Shown in pieces: positions 7,347 to 15,180 of a DNA stretch of 31,124 bases (its first letter is position 1; each line of letters starts with the position of its first letter). The DNA is from an uncultured Eubacteriales bacterium. Its GTDB lineage: Bacteria; Bacillota; Clostridia; Christensenellales; CAG-138. The translations under genes were made by a program, and so were the position numbers. The stretch is taken from positions 1 to 31,124 of the forward strand of contig UQOG01000010.1 in the NCBI GenBank assembly GCA_900542615.1, in the 5' to 3' direction. Under the pieces are notes generated by a model, which saw nothing but the letters and a program-made list of their open reading frames with translations, was not told the origin of the DNA and made no database searches.

Positions 7347-8431
7347 CGGAAAAGGTTTTGATGAAAGGCAACGAGGCCTTCGCGGAAGCCGCCATGCGGG
7401 GCGGCTGCAAGTACTATTTCGGCTACCCCATCACCCCCCAGAGCGAGATCCCGGAGTATATGTCCCGGGAGTTGCCCAAGCGGGGCGGCTGCTTCGTCCA
7501 GGCGGAAAGCGAATTGGGCGCCATCAACATGACCTATGGCGCAGGCGCCGCCGGCGGCTGCGTGTTCATCTCCTCCTCCTCCCCGGGTATCGCCCTGATG
7601 CAGGAGGGGCTCAGCTTCCTGGCCAGCGCCGAGGTGCCTGCGGTGATCCTGAACGTTTCCCGCTGCGGCCCCGGCATCGGCGGCATCCAGCCCGGCCAGG
7701 CGGACTATTTCCAGGTGACCCGGGGCGGCGGTAACGGCGATTACCACATCCCCGTATTCGCTCCCTATAACATGCAGGAGGCCGTAAACCTGATCTACGA
7801 AGCCCCCGCCCTGGCGGAAAAATGGCGCACGCCGGTGATCCTGCTGGCGGACGGCATGATGGGCCAGATGATGGAGCCCGTGGCCCTGCCCCCGGAAAAG
7901 CCCATGCTCCAGCCCCAGGAGATCGCCCCCCGGAAGGATTGGGCCATCACCGGCTGGGACGACCGGGGCGGCCAGCAGAACCGCCGGGTGGTCAAGTCCC
8001 TCCGGCTCCAGCCCGAAGCCTTGGAACAGCACGTGGAGCACCTGTTTGCCCGCTATGCGGAGGCTGCCCCGGACTTCACCCGCTATGAAGCCGTCAACCT
8101 GGAAGGCGCCGAGATCGTGTTCGTGGCCTACGGCACCATCGCCCGCCTGACCCTGGAGGTCATGGATATGCTGGCGGAGCAGGGCATCAAGGCCGGCCTC
8201 ATCCGGCCCATCAGCCTGTGGCCCTTCCCCGAAGCCGCCTTCGACCAGATCTGCCCCTCCACCAAGGTGGTCATCAGCGCGGAGCTCTCCAAGGGCCAGC
8301 TGCTGGACGATGTGAAGCGGGCGGTTTGCGGCCGCTTCCCCGTGGAGCTCATCTACCGCACCGGCGGCATCATCCCCACCTCCCTGGAGGTTACCCAGAA
8401 AGCGAAGGCTATATTGGAGGGCTTAAAATGA
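7343..8431 (+). CDS. vorB: 3-methyl-2-oxobutanoate (branched-chain 2-oxoacid):ferredoxin oxidoreductase, alpha subunit VorB
   Basis: A 362-residue pyruvate:ferredoxin oxidoreductase domain I/II protein. It opens with KVLMKGNEAFAEAAMRGGCKYYFGYPITPQSEIPEYMS, the pattern typical of VorB, and continues with QAESELGAINM, SSSSPGI, and GGGNGDY. The start at 7343 overlaps the previous stop by 4 nt; the ORF open to 7292 is only frame extension. The enzyme reversibly converts a branched 2-oxoacid, CoA and oxidised ferredoxin to a branched acyl-CoA, CO2 and reduced ferredoxin. Neighbouring ilvE supports branched-chain substrates. A 2-oxoglutarate or aromatic preference cannot be fully excluded from sequence alone. 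Confidence 0.9.
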   Translation: MTEKVLMKGNEAFAEAAMRGGCKYYFGYPITPQSEIPEYMSRELPKRGGCFVQAESELGAINMTYGAGAAGGCVFISSSSPGIALMQEGLSFLASAEVPAVILNVSRCGPGIGGIQPGQADYFQVTRGGGNGDYHIPVFAPYNMQEAVNLIYEAPALAEKWRTPVILLADGMMGQMMEPVALPPEKPMLQPQEIAPRKDWAITGWDDRGGQQNRRVVKSLRLQPEALEQHVEHLFARYAEAAPDFTRYEAVNLEGAEIVFVAYGTIARLTLEVMDMLAEQGIKAGLIRPISLWPFPEAAFDQICPSTKVVISAELSKGQLLDDVKRAVCGRFPVELIYRTGGIIPTSLEVTQKAKAILEGLK

Positions 8432-9180
8432 AACCGATCTTTACCTATACAAACGGTATGCTCCCTGTGAGCACCCACTATTGCCCCGGCTGCACCCATG
8501 GCATCGCCCACCGGCTCATCATGGAGGTGCTGGAGGAAAACGGCAAGCTGGGCCAGGCCATCGGCGTCGCCCCCATCGGCTGCAGCGTAATGGCACACCA
8601 GTATATGAACATGGATATGTGCGAGGCCGCCCATGGCCGGGCCCCCGCCGTGGCCACCGGCATCCGCCGGGTCCATCCCGACAAGGTGGTCTTTACCTAC
8701 CAGGGGGACGGCGACCTGGCCTCCATCGGCATGTCCGAGATCATCGCCGCCGCCGCCCGTGGCGAGCGGTTCTCCACCTTCTTCATCAACAACGGCATCT
8801 ACGGCATGACCGGCGGCCAGCTGGCCCCCACCACCCTGATCGGCCAGCGGGCCACCACCGCCGTGGAGGGCCGCACCAAGGCCCAGTTCGGTATGCCCAT
8901 CAAAATGTGCGAGCTGCTGGCCCAGCTGGAATGCGCCGTATATGTGGAGCGGGTTGCCCTCAACTCCCCCGCCAATGTGCGCAAGGCCAAAAAGGCTGTG
9001 CAAAAGGCCTTTGAAGTACAGGAAAAGGGCCTGGGCTTCTCCTTTGTGGAGTTCTTGTCCACCTGTCCCACCAACTGGGGCATGACCCCGGCGGACGCCA
9101 TGAAATGGGTGGATGAAAAGATGATCCCCTACTATCCCTTGGGCTGCCTGCGGGCGCCGGAACAGGAGGCTTCCAAATGA
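8428..9180 (+). CDS. 2-oxoacid:ferredoxin oxidoreductase, beta (TPP-binding) subunit
   Basis: A 250-residue thiamine-diphosphate subunit. The N-terminal CPGCTHG motif is a variant of the usual CPGCGHG. The TPP/Mg motif runs from GDGDLASIGMSE to NNGIYGMTGGQLAPTT. It holds the active-site cofactor and pairs with the alpha subunit. Both ends overlap neighbouring genes by ATGA, so the four subunits are translationally coupled and likely made in equal amounts. The conserved YCPGC and FINNGIYGMTGGQ residues are intact, so it should be active. Confidence 0.93.
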   Translation: MKPIFTYTNGMLPVSTHYCPGCTHGIAHRLIMEVLEENGKLGQAIGVAPIGCSVMAHQYMNMDMCEAAHGRAPAVATGIRRVHPDKVVFTYQGDGDLASIGMSEIIAAAARGERFSTFFINNGIYGMTGGQLAPTTLIGQRATTAVEGRTKAQFGMPIKMCELLAQLECAVYVERVALNSPANVRKAKKAVQKAFEVQEKGLGFSFVEFLSTCPTNWGMTPADAMKWVDEKMIPYYPLGCLRAPEQEASK

Positions 9181-9710
9181 TCCAAAAGCTGTTTTTCGCC
9201 GGCTCCGGCGGCCAGGGCGTGATCCTCATGGGCCAGATGACCGCCTATGCCGCCATGTATGAAAATAAGGAGGTCACCTTCCTGCCCTCCTATGGCCCTG
9301 AAATGCGGGGCGGCACCGCTAACTGCACGGTGGTGATCTCGGATAAGCCCGTCAGCTGCCCCCTGGTATACGAGGCGGATGTGGTGGTGGCCATGAACCT
9401 GCCCTCCATGACCCGCTTTGAATCCCTGGTCAAGCCCGGCGGTATGCTGTTTTACAACCAGTCCCTCATCCCCGCCAAGCCCACCCGCACAGACATCCAG
9501 GCTATCCCCGTGCCCGCCAACGACATCGCCATGGAGCTGGGCAACAGCCGGGCCGCCAACATGGTGATGCTGGGCGCCGTGTCCCACATCGCCGGCACCG
9601 CCGGGGACGAGGCCCTGGACCGGATCCTCCAGAAGGTTTTCTCCGGCAAGAAAGCCGGCCTGCTGGAATTGAACAAAAAGGCGTTCCATGCCTTTGCAGA
9701 CGTTAAATAA
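9177..9710 (+). CDS. 2-oxoacid:ferredoxin oxidoreductase, gamma subunit
   Basis: A 177-residue protein starting FFAGSGGQGVILMGQ, the glycine-rich CoA-related motif of the gamma domain, followed by FLPSYGPEMRGGTANC. The length matches stand-alone gamma subunits of KOR/VOR enzymes. It completes the delta-alpha-beta-gamma set; the start overlaps the beta stop by 4 nt. It is followed 22 bp later by ilvE, tying the oxidoreductase to amino acid transamination. Confidence 0.93.
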   Translation: MIQKLFFAGSGGQGVILMGQMTAYAAMYENKEVTFLPSYGPEMRGGTANCTVVISDKPVSCPLVYEADVVVAMNLPSMTRFESLVKPGGMLFYNQSLIPAKPTRTDIQAIPVPANDIAMELGNSRAANMVMLGAVSHIAGTAGDEALDRILQKVFSGKKAGLLELNKKAFHAFADVK

Positions 9711-9732
9711 TACCCGTTGAAAGGAGCCGAAT

Positions 9733-10812
9733 ATGGCAGAATATACCTTCCCCGTTATCCGCACGGAGCATCCCAAGCCCAAGCCCCCCCAAGATAAGCT
9801 GGGCTTTGCCAACTACTTTACCGACCACATGTTTGAAATGCGCTACGACGAAGGCCAGGGCTGGCACGACGGCAAGGTGGTCCCCTATGGTCCCATCTCC
9901 CTGGACCCGGCTTCCGCAGTGCTCCACTATGCCCAGATGCTCTTTGAGGGCATGAAGGCCTACACGCGGCCCGACGGCGGCATTCAGATCTTCCGGCCGG
10001 ACATGAACGCCAAGCGTATGGCCAACACCTGCGAGCGCATGTGTATGCCTAAGATGGACTACGACCTGTTTCTCTCCGCCATCAAGGCCATCGTCCATGC
10101 GGACGAGGACTGGGTGCCCAGCGCCCCCGGCACCGCCCTGTATATCCGTCCCTTTATGATCGCCGACGAGGTATCCTTCAGCGTGCTGCCCGCCAAGCAT
10201 TACCGTTTCATTATCATCCTCTCTCCGGTGGGCTCCTACTACGCCGCCAACGACGGCGGCCTGTCCGCCACCCGGATCTTCGTGGAGGATGAATTCATCC
10301 GGGCGGCCCTGGGCGGAACCGGCTTCGCCAAGGTGGGCGGCAACTACGCCGGCGGCATGAAGGCTTCCCAAAAGGCCATGGCCTACAACTGCAAGGACGT
10401 GCTGTGGCTGGACGCTGCGGAGCATAAATATGTGGAGGAGATCGGCACCTCCAACGCCTTCTTTATGATCGACGGGGAAGTGATCACCTCCCCCCTCACC
10501 GGTACCATCCTGCCCGGCGTGACCCGGGATTCCGTTTTGACCCTGCTGCGCAAGTGGGGCGTTCCCGCCAGCGAGCGGAAGCTGAGCACCGACGACCTGT
10601 TTGCCGCCGCCAAGGCCGGCAAGCTCCAGGAGGTTTTCGCCAGCGGCACCGCCGCGGTGATCTCCCCCATCGGCGTACTCCACTACCAGGATCAGGATTA
10701 TACCGTGGGGGACGGCAAGGTTGGGCCCATCGCCCAGCGGCTTTATGACACCCTGTACGGTATGCAAACCGGCAAGGTGCCCGACGACATGGGCTGGACG
10801 GTACAGATCTGA
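9733..10812 (+). CDS. ilvE: Branched-chain amino acid aminotransferase
   Basis: A 359-residue fold-type IV PLP enzyme of the type II (eukaryote-like) branched-chain aminotransferase group. Signatures are YAQMLFEGMKAYTRPDG, the PLP-lysine region GFAKVGGNYAGG, and the TSNAFFMIDG/TGTILPGVTRDS block. It interconverts Val, Leu or Ile and their 2-oxoacids using glutamate/2-oxoglutarate. AAAGGAG precedes the ATG. Its place directly after the oxidoreductase links acyl-CoA, 2-oxoacid and amino acid in one operon: reductive carboxylation followed by transamination when run toward synthesis, or Ehrlich/Stickland-type oxidation in reverse. Direction is inferred from the T-box control of the acyl-CoA synthetases. 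Confidence 0.94.
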   Translation: MAEYTFPVIRTEHPKPKPPQDKLGFANYFTDHMFEMRYDEGQGWHDGKVVPYGPISLDPASAVLHYAQMLFEGMKAYTRPDGGIQIFRPDMNAKRMANTCERMCMPKMDYDLFLSAIKAIVHADEDWVPSAPGTALYIRPFMIADEVSFSVLPAKHYRFIIILSPVGSYYAANDGGLSATRIFVEDEFIRAALGGTGFAKVGGNYAGGMKASQKAMAYNCKDVLWLDAAEHKYVEEIGTSNAFFMIDGEVITSPLTGTILPGVTRDSVLTLLRKWGVPASERKLSTDDLFAAAKAGKLQEVFASGTAAVISPIGVLHYQDQDYTVGDGKVGPIAQRLYDTLYGMQTGKVPDDMGWTVQI

Positions 10813-10821
10813 CCCAATGGA

Positions 10822-10856
10822 CCCCGGGCGGCTACGGTTTCCCAGGCTACCCGGGG
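10822..10856 (+). other. Weak intercistronic hairpin after ilvE
   Basis: CCCCGGG (10822-10828) pairs with CCCGGGG (10850-10856), followed by CAATTTTA. It could cause partial termination or protect the upstream mRNA, reducing expression of the downstream pseudoenzyme genes relative to vor-ilvE. Confidence 0.4.
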
Positions 10857-10897
10857 CAATTTTACGGACTGAATGTTTGAAAGGCAGGTAATTCCCA

Positions 10898-12331
10898 TTG
10901 CAAAATGTTGAAATTATGGACATGACCCTTCGGGCCAGCGGCCAGCTCTCTGCTTCCGGCCTGAGTTTTAAGGAAAAGCTGGAGATCGCCAAGCTGCTGG
11001 AAAAGTTGCGGGTGGACGTGGTGGAAACAGGCTTTATTGGGGATGCGCCCGCCGATCTGGCAGCGGTGCGGGCCATTGCGGATACCTTGGTTTCCAGCGT
11101 GGTCAGCGTGCCGGTGGGCCTGGGAGAAGAGGAGATCCGCCGGGCCGCCCAGGCTCTGGAACGGGCCCAACGGCCCCGGCTGAACCTGGTGGTCCCCACC
11201 AGCGCGGTGCAGATGGAGTATGCCTATCACCGCAAGCCGGACAGTATGCGCAAGGCCCTTTCCCAAAGCGCGGCCCTGTGCGTATCCCTGTGCCCGGAGG
11301 TGGAATTCACCGCCGAGGACGCCACCCGCAGCGAGCCCGCCTTCCTGGCGGAGATGATCCAAGCCGCCATCGATGCCGGGGTGCGCCGGATCACCCTTTG
11401 CGACAGCGCGGGCCAACTGCTGCCCGAGGAGGCTGCCGAGCTGGTACGGGAGCTCAAGGCCCAGGTCCCCGCCCTCAAAAACGCGGTGCTGGGCCTGCAG
11501 CTCCGGGACGATCTGGGCCTGGCTACGGCCAATGCCCTATCCGCCCTTTCCGCAGGCTGCGCCGCCTTAAAAACCACCTTCAACGGCATGGGCGCCACCC
11601 TGTCCATGGGCCAGCTGCTCCACGCCATCGCCCAGCGGGGCGACGCCCTGGAGGTGGAATGCCAGGTGAACAACACCCAGCTCCAGCGCTCCTGCAAGCA
11701 GATGGAAGCCCTCCTGGGCATGAACCGCACCGGCCGCTCCGCTTTCAGCCGGGTCATCGGCACCGCGGAGCCCGAGGGCAAGCGGGACAAGGAGCCCATC
11801 ACCCCCGAGACCGACATCTTTACCCTGCGGCGCAAGGTGGAGCGCATGGGCTACGACCTGGAGGAGGAGGACCTGAAGCGGGTTTATCAGCGGGTGCTGC
11901 GGCTGGCCTCCAAAAAGAAGGTGGATGACCGGGATCTGGACGCCCTGGTGGCGGAGCTCACCCGGCATGTGACCCCCACCTATCAGCTGGTCAGCTACGT
12001 GACCAACAGCGGCAACAACATCAGCGCTACCGCCTGCATCCAGCTGGATAAGCAGGGGGAAACTTTGCAAGCCGTATCCCTGGGGGACGGCCCCATCGAC
12101 GCGGCCTTCCTGGCCCTGGAGCAGATGCTGGGCCATCACTTTGAGCTGGAGGATTTCCAGATCCAGGCGGTTACCGAGGGCCGGGAGGCCATGGGGGACG
12201 CCCTGGTGAAGCTGCGCCATGGCGGCAAGGTCTATCCTGGCCACGGCCTGTCCACGGACATCATCGGCGCCAGCATCCAGGCCTATCTCCATGCGGTGAA
12301 CAAGATCGTCTATGAGGAGCAGAACGTATGA
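10898..12331 (+). CDS. 2-isopropylmalate synthase homologue lacking metal ligands (probable pseudoenzyme)
   Basis: A 477-residue LeuA-type protein with a TIM-barrel catalytic half (1 to about 290), a linker, and a C-terminal LeuA allosteric domain (about 355-477) with well-kept motifs LGDGPIDAAF and GHGLSTDIIGAS. In real LeuA the DTTLRDGEQ motif supplies a metal-binding Asp, and HxHDDLG supplies two metal His. Here these read TLRASGQ (Asp to Ala13) and LQLRDDLG (His to Gln201 and Arg203), and the GERAGN segment is FNGMGATLS. All three metal ligands are gone, so catalysis as IPMS is very unlikely, while the leucine-binding regulatory domain looks intact. A TTG start at 10898 is supported by AAAGGCAGG 9 nt upstream; the next ATG is at codon 7. 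Its stop overlaps the next start (ATGA). A leucine-sensing or scaffold role is inferred. Confidence 0.85.
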   Translation: MQNVEIMDMTLRASGQLSASGLSFKEKLEIAKLLEKLRVDVVETGFIGDAPADLAAVRAIADTLVSSVVSVPVGLGEEEIRRAAQALERAQRPRLNLVVPTSAVQMEYAYHRKPDSMRKALSQSAALCVSLCPEVEFTAEDATRSEPAFLAEMIQAAIDAGVRRITLCDSAGQLLPEEAAELVRELKAQVPALKNAVLGLQLRDDLGLATANALSALSAGCAALKTTFNGMGATLSMGQLLHAIAQRGDALEVECQVNNTQLQRSCKQMEALLGMNRTGRSAFSRVIGTAEPEGKRDKEPITPETDIFTLRRKVERMGYDLEEEDLKRVYQRVLRLASKKKVDDRDLDALVAELTRHVTPTYQLVSYVTNSGNNISATACIQLDKQGETLQAVSLGDGPIDAAFLALEQMLGHHFELEDFQIQAVTEGREAMGDALVKLRHGGKVYPGHGLSTDIIGASIQAYLHAVNKIVYEEQNV

Positions 12332-14829
12332 AGCTATCCTTTGAAACCCAGGGCTTTGATTCCTTTTCCTGGGAAGACGCCTTAGCGTTGGCCAAGGAAA
12401 ACGGCTTTGGGGGCGTTTCCTTCGCCTATACCCCCAGCTTCTCCCAGCGGTTTGCCCATGGCCCGGACGCCAGCCGCCGCCGGCGGGATCTGGAGTTGCG
12501 GTGCCGGGAAGCCGGCCTGGATATCCCCTGCCTCTCCACCGGCGCGCTGTTCTCCCAGGCCCCGGCCGACCCCCAGGCCCTCTCTCAGCTCCAGGACGCC
12601 GTCTCCCTGGCGGGCATCCTGTCCATTCCCTATGTGGCCCTGCAGGCCCAGGCCCAACAGGCTCCTGACGACCTGTTGCCGGTGCTGGAGCAGCTTTTGC
12701 CCCTGGCTGCGGCCCAGGATGTGACCTTGCTGCTGGAGACCAGCGGGCCTTTTGGCGATACCAGCGCGTTGCGCAGCTTGCTCAACGGCTTTGCCAGCGA
12801 CCACCTGGCCGCTCTATGGAACATCGCCGGGCCTGTGGGCGCCGGCGAGACCCCGGGCAAGACCATCGAAAACCTGGGGGCTTATGTGAAACATGCCTAT
12901 ATCCAGGACCGGCAGGATGGCCAGCCCCGGCTTACCGGGGATGGGGAATATCCCTTGCAGGACGTGATGCTGGCCCTGCGCTCCATTGACTATAAAGGGT
13001 ATCTGTCCCTGGTTTGGCCGCCACAGATGTGGGAGGAGCTGGGCCTGGATGTGGCGCTCCCCCACTTCGCCAACTATATGCAGCGCTTCCTGGGGGCAGG
13101 GCGGGACGGTACCCGGCTCTATTCCAACCGGGCGGGCACCGGCTATTTCCCCTGGCCCAAGGATCGGCTTATCCCCCTCACCTTCTCCCAGATGCTGGAC
13201 CGGGTCACCGATATTTTCCCGGACCAGTACGCCTTCCGCTACACCACCCTGGACTACACCCGTACCTATTCGGAATTTCGGGCGGATGTGGATACCTTTG
13301 CCCGCTCCCTCATCGCCCTGGGGGTAAAGGCAGGGGATCATGTGGCGGTTTGGGCCACCAACGTGCCCCAGTGGTATATTGCCTTTTGGGCCACGGTGAA
13401 GCTGGGAGCGGTGCTTGTGACCATGAACACCGCCTATAAGATCCACGAGGCGGAATATCTGCTCCGGCAATCGGACACCCATACCCTGGTCCTCATCGAC
13501 GGGTACCGGGAGGTAAGCTATGTGGACATCATGAAGGAGCTGTGCCCGGAGCTGGCCACCGCCGACCCGCAAAAGCCCCTCCGCTGCAAGCGCCTGCCCT
13601 TCCTACGGCACATCATCACCGTATCCTCCCGCCAGCCCGGCTGCCTCACCTGGGCAGACGCCCTGGCCCTGGCGGAAAAGGTGCCCGTGGAGGAGGTCTG
13701 GCGGCGGGCTGCCCGGGTGCATCCGGACGACGTGTGCAACATGCAATACACCTCCGGCACCACCGGCTTCCCCAAGGGGGTCATGCTCACCCACCGGAAC
13801 ATTGTCAACAACGGCAAGTGCATCGGCGACCGGATGGACCTATCCTCCGCAGACCGGATGATGATTCAGGTGCCCATGTTCCATTGCTTTGGCATGGTGC
13901 TGGCCATGACCGCCTCCATGACCCATGGGGTCACCCTCTCCCCCCTGCCCTATTTCTCCCCCAAACCCGCCCTTGCCTGCGTCAAGCAGGAGCGGATCAC
14001 CTGCTTCCATGGGGTGCCTACCATGTTCATCGCCATGCTGGAGCATCCGGATTTCCGCTCGGAGGATTTCGCCTTCATGCGCACCGGCATCATGGCGGGC
14101 AGCCCTTGCCCCGAGCCGGTGATGCGGGATGTGCTGGAGAAGATGCACATGACCGAGATCACCATCGTCTACGGCCAGACCGAAGCCGCCCCCGGCTGCA
14201 CCATGAGCAGTACCGACGACTCCATCGAGGTGCGGGTCTCCACCGTGGGCCGGGCCCTGCCGGAGATCGAATGCAAGGTGGTGGACCCGGAAACCTGGGA
14301 AGAGGTGCCGGACGGGGTCAACGGGGAGTTCGTCGCCCGGGGCTACAACATCATGAAGGGCTACTATAAGATGCCCGAGGCCACCGCCGCCGCCATCGAC
14401 AAGGATGGCTGGCTCCATACCGGCGACCTGGCCTGCCGCACCCCGGAGGGCAATTACCGCATCACCGGCCGGCTCAAGGATATGATCATCCGCGGCGGCG
14501 AAAACATCTACCCCAAGGAGATTGAGGAGTTCATCTACACCCATCCCAAGGTGCAGGATGTGCAGGTGATCGGCGTGCCGGACCCCAGCTACGGGGAGGA
14601 GATCATGGCCTGCATCGTGCTCAAGGCCGGGGAAACCATGACGGAACAGGAGGTGAAGGACTTCGTCAAGGCCAGCATGGCCAAGCACAAGACCCCTCGC
14701 TACGTCCAGTTCATGGACGCCTTCCCCATGAACGCCGCCGGCAAGATCCTCAAATACAAAATGCGGGAGGACGCCGCCAAGGCCCTGGGCTTGAAACCCC
14801 AGTTCGACGAGCCGGAAAAAAAGGCTTGA
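12328..14829 (+). CDS. Xylose-isomerase-like TIM barrel fused to acyl-CoA synthetase
   Basis: An 833-residue fusion. Residues 1 to about 262 form a sugar phosphate isomerase/epimerase (AP endonuclease 2-like) barrel: FETQGFDSFSWEDALALAKE, TLLLETSG, GDGEYPLQDVMLALRSIDYKGYLSLVW. Residues about 275-833 are a complete AMP-forming acyl-CoA synthetase of the fatty-acyl type: P-loop TSGTTGFPKG 475-484, YGQTEAAPG, GWLHTGDLA, GRLKDMIIRGGENIYPKEIEE, catalytic Lys806 in AAGKILKYK. In the barrel the usual metal ligands appear degraded: an expected Asp is Asn in WNIAG, and the final Glu of the SLEW block is Val in SLVW; only the Glu of LLLET is clear. No frameshift separates the halves, so the fusion is real in this assembly. 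It is the last gene of the VOR operon and overlaps the LeuA-like gene. The enzyme half should activate a carboxylic acid; the barrel may bind a ligand or partner. Confidence 0.88.
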   Translation: MKLSFETQGFDSFSWEDALALAKENGFGGVSFAYTPSFSQRFAHGPDASRRRRDLELRCREAGLDIPCLSTGALFSQAPADPQALSQLQDAVSLAGILSIPYVALQAQAQQAPDDLLPVLEQLLPLAAAQDVTLLLETSGPFGDTSALRSLLNGFASDHLAALWNIAGPVGAGETPGKTIENLGAYVKHAYIQDRQDGQPRLTGDGEYPLQDVMLALRSIDYKGYLSLVWPPQMWEELGLDVALPHFANYMQRFLGAGRDGTRLYSNRAGTGYFPWPKDRLIPLTFSQMLDRVTDIFPDQYAFRYTTLDYTRTYSEFRADVDTFARSLIALGVKAGDHVAVWATNVPQWYIAFWATVKLGAVLVTMNTAYKIHEAEYLLRQSDTHTLVLIDGYREVSYVDIMKELCPELATADPQKPLRCKRLPFLRHIITVSSRQPGCLTWADALALAEKVPVEEVWRRAARVHPDDVCNMQYTSGTTGFPKGVMLTHRNIVNNGKCIGDRMDLSSADRMMIQVPMFHCFGMVLAMTASMTHGVTLSPLPYFSPKPALACVKQERITCFHGVPTMFIAMLEHPDFRSEDFAFMRTGIMAGSPCPEPVMRDVLEKMHMTEITIVYGQTEAAPGCTMSSTDDSIEVRVSTVGRALPEIECKVVDPETWEEVPDGVNGEFVARGYNIMKGYYKMPEATAAAIDKDGWLHTGDLACRTPEGNYRITGRLKDMIIRGGENIYPKEIEEFIYTHPKVQDVQVIGVPDPSYGEEIMACIVLKAGETMTEQEVKDFVKASMAKHKTPRYVQFMDAFPMNAAGKILKYKMREDAAKALGLKPQFDEPEKKA

Positions 14830-14854
14830 CGATGGAACGGCCATGGTTTATAAT
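14826..14854 (+). promoter_or_regulatory. Promoter of the T-box 2 transcript
   Basis: TTGACG (14826-14831), 17-bp spacer, perfect TATAAT (14849-14854). The -35 box overlaps the TGA stop codon of the preceding fusion gene (14827-14829). Transcription should begin near 14861. Confidence 0.88.
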
Positions 14855-14860
14855 GCATAA

Positions 14861-15147
14861 TAATTAATATGGTATTTGAAATGCGATGATGGAAATAGCT
14901 TGATGGCTGTCTTGCCCAGAGAGCCGGCGGTTGCTGAAAGCCGGTCTTGACGAAATCTTGCGGTCACTCCAGAGCAGGCCTCCTGAAATCTACCAAAAGT
15001 AGGGAGTTCCGGGTCCAGCCCGTTATAGGTGGGGGATTTGATGGAATCCTGTAAAGTGGATTTGTCCGTAAAGGGCAAATCAAATTGAGTGGTACCGCGG
15101 AGCTTACACAAGGCCTCGTCTCAAAGGAGACGGGGCCTTTTATTTAT
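14861..15147 (+). promoter_or_regulatory. T-box riboswitch leader 2
   Basis: A second tRNA-sensing leader. It has a Stem I apical hairpin with AGAGAGCCGGC and GCTGAAAGCCGG (14918-14944), the invariant TGGTACCGCGG (15090-15100), and a terminator with a 13-bp stem (15110-15122/15127-15139, one T-G pair) and the T-rich TTTATTTATT tail. As in leader 1 the bulge is TGGT, calling for a tRNA with discriminator A. Two specifier readings are possible: GTC, Val, at 14963-14965, followed by the usual A; or ATC, Ile, at 14955-14957, preceded by GAA. Both are branched-chain codons. It controls the acyl-CoA synthetase at 15181. Confidence 0.93.
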
Positions 15148-15180
15148 TCAAAACAATGATTACGAAAGGAGAGCGCAACG

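Noticed and set aside
9703..11199. 498-residue open frame on the minus strand across ilvE
   Set aside because: It lies antisense to ilvE and the LeuA-like gene, which have clear family motifs; long open shadows are expected at this GC content, and no domain is recognisable.
12328..14829. Fusion as an assembly error joining two genes
   Set aside because: The frame is continuous, the linker (about 255-280) is ordinary coding sequence and no second ribosome site or start is evident at the junction; still, it depends on the assembly.
13840..14844. 334-residue minus-strand frame, rich in His and Gly
   Set aside because: Antisense shadow of the acyl-CoA synthetase half of the fusion; composition reflects codon bias of the real gene.
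14848..15111. 87-residue minus-strand ORF
   Set aside because: It is the antisense of the T-box 2 leader, a structured RNA.
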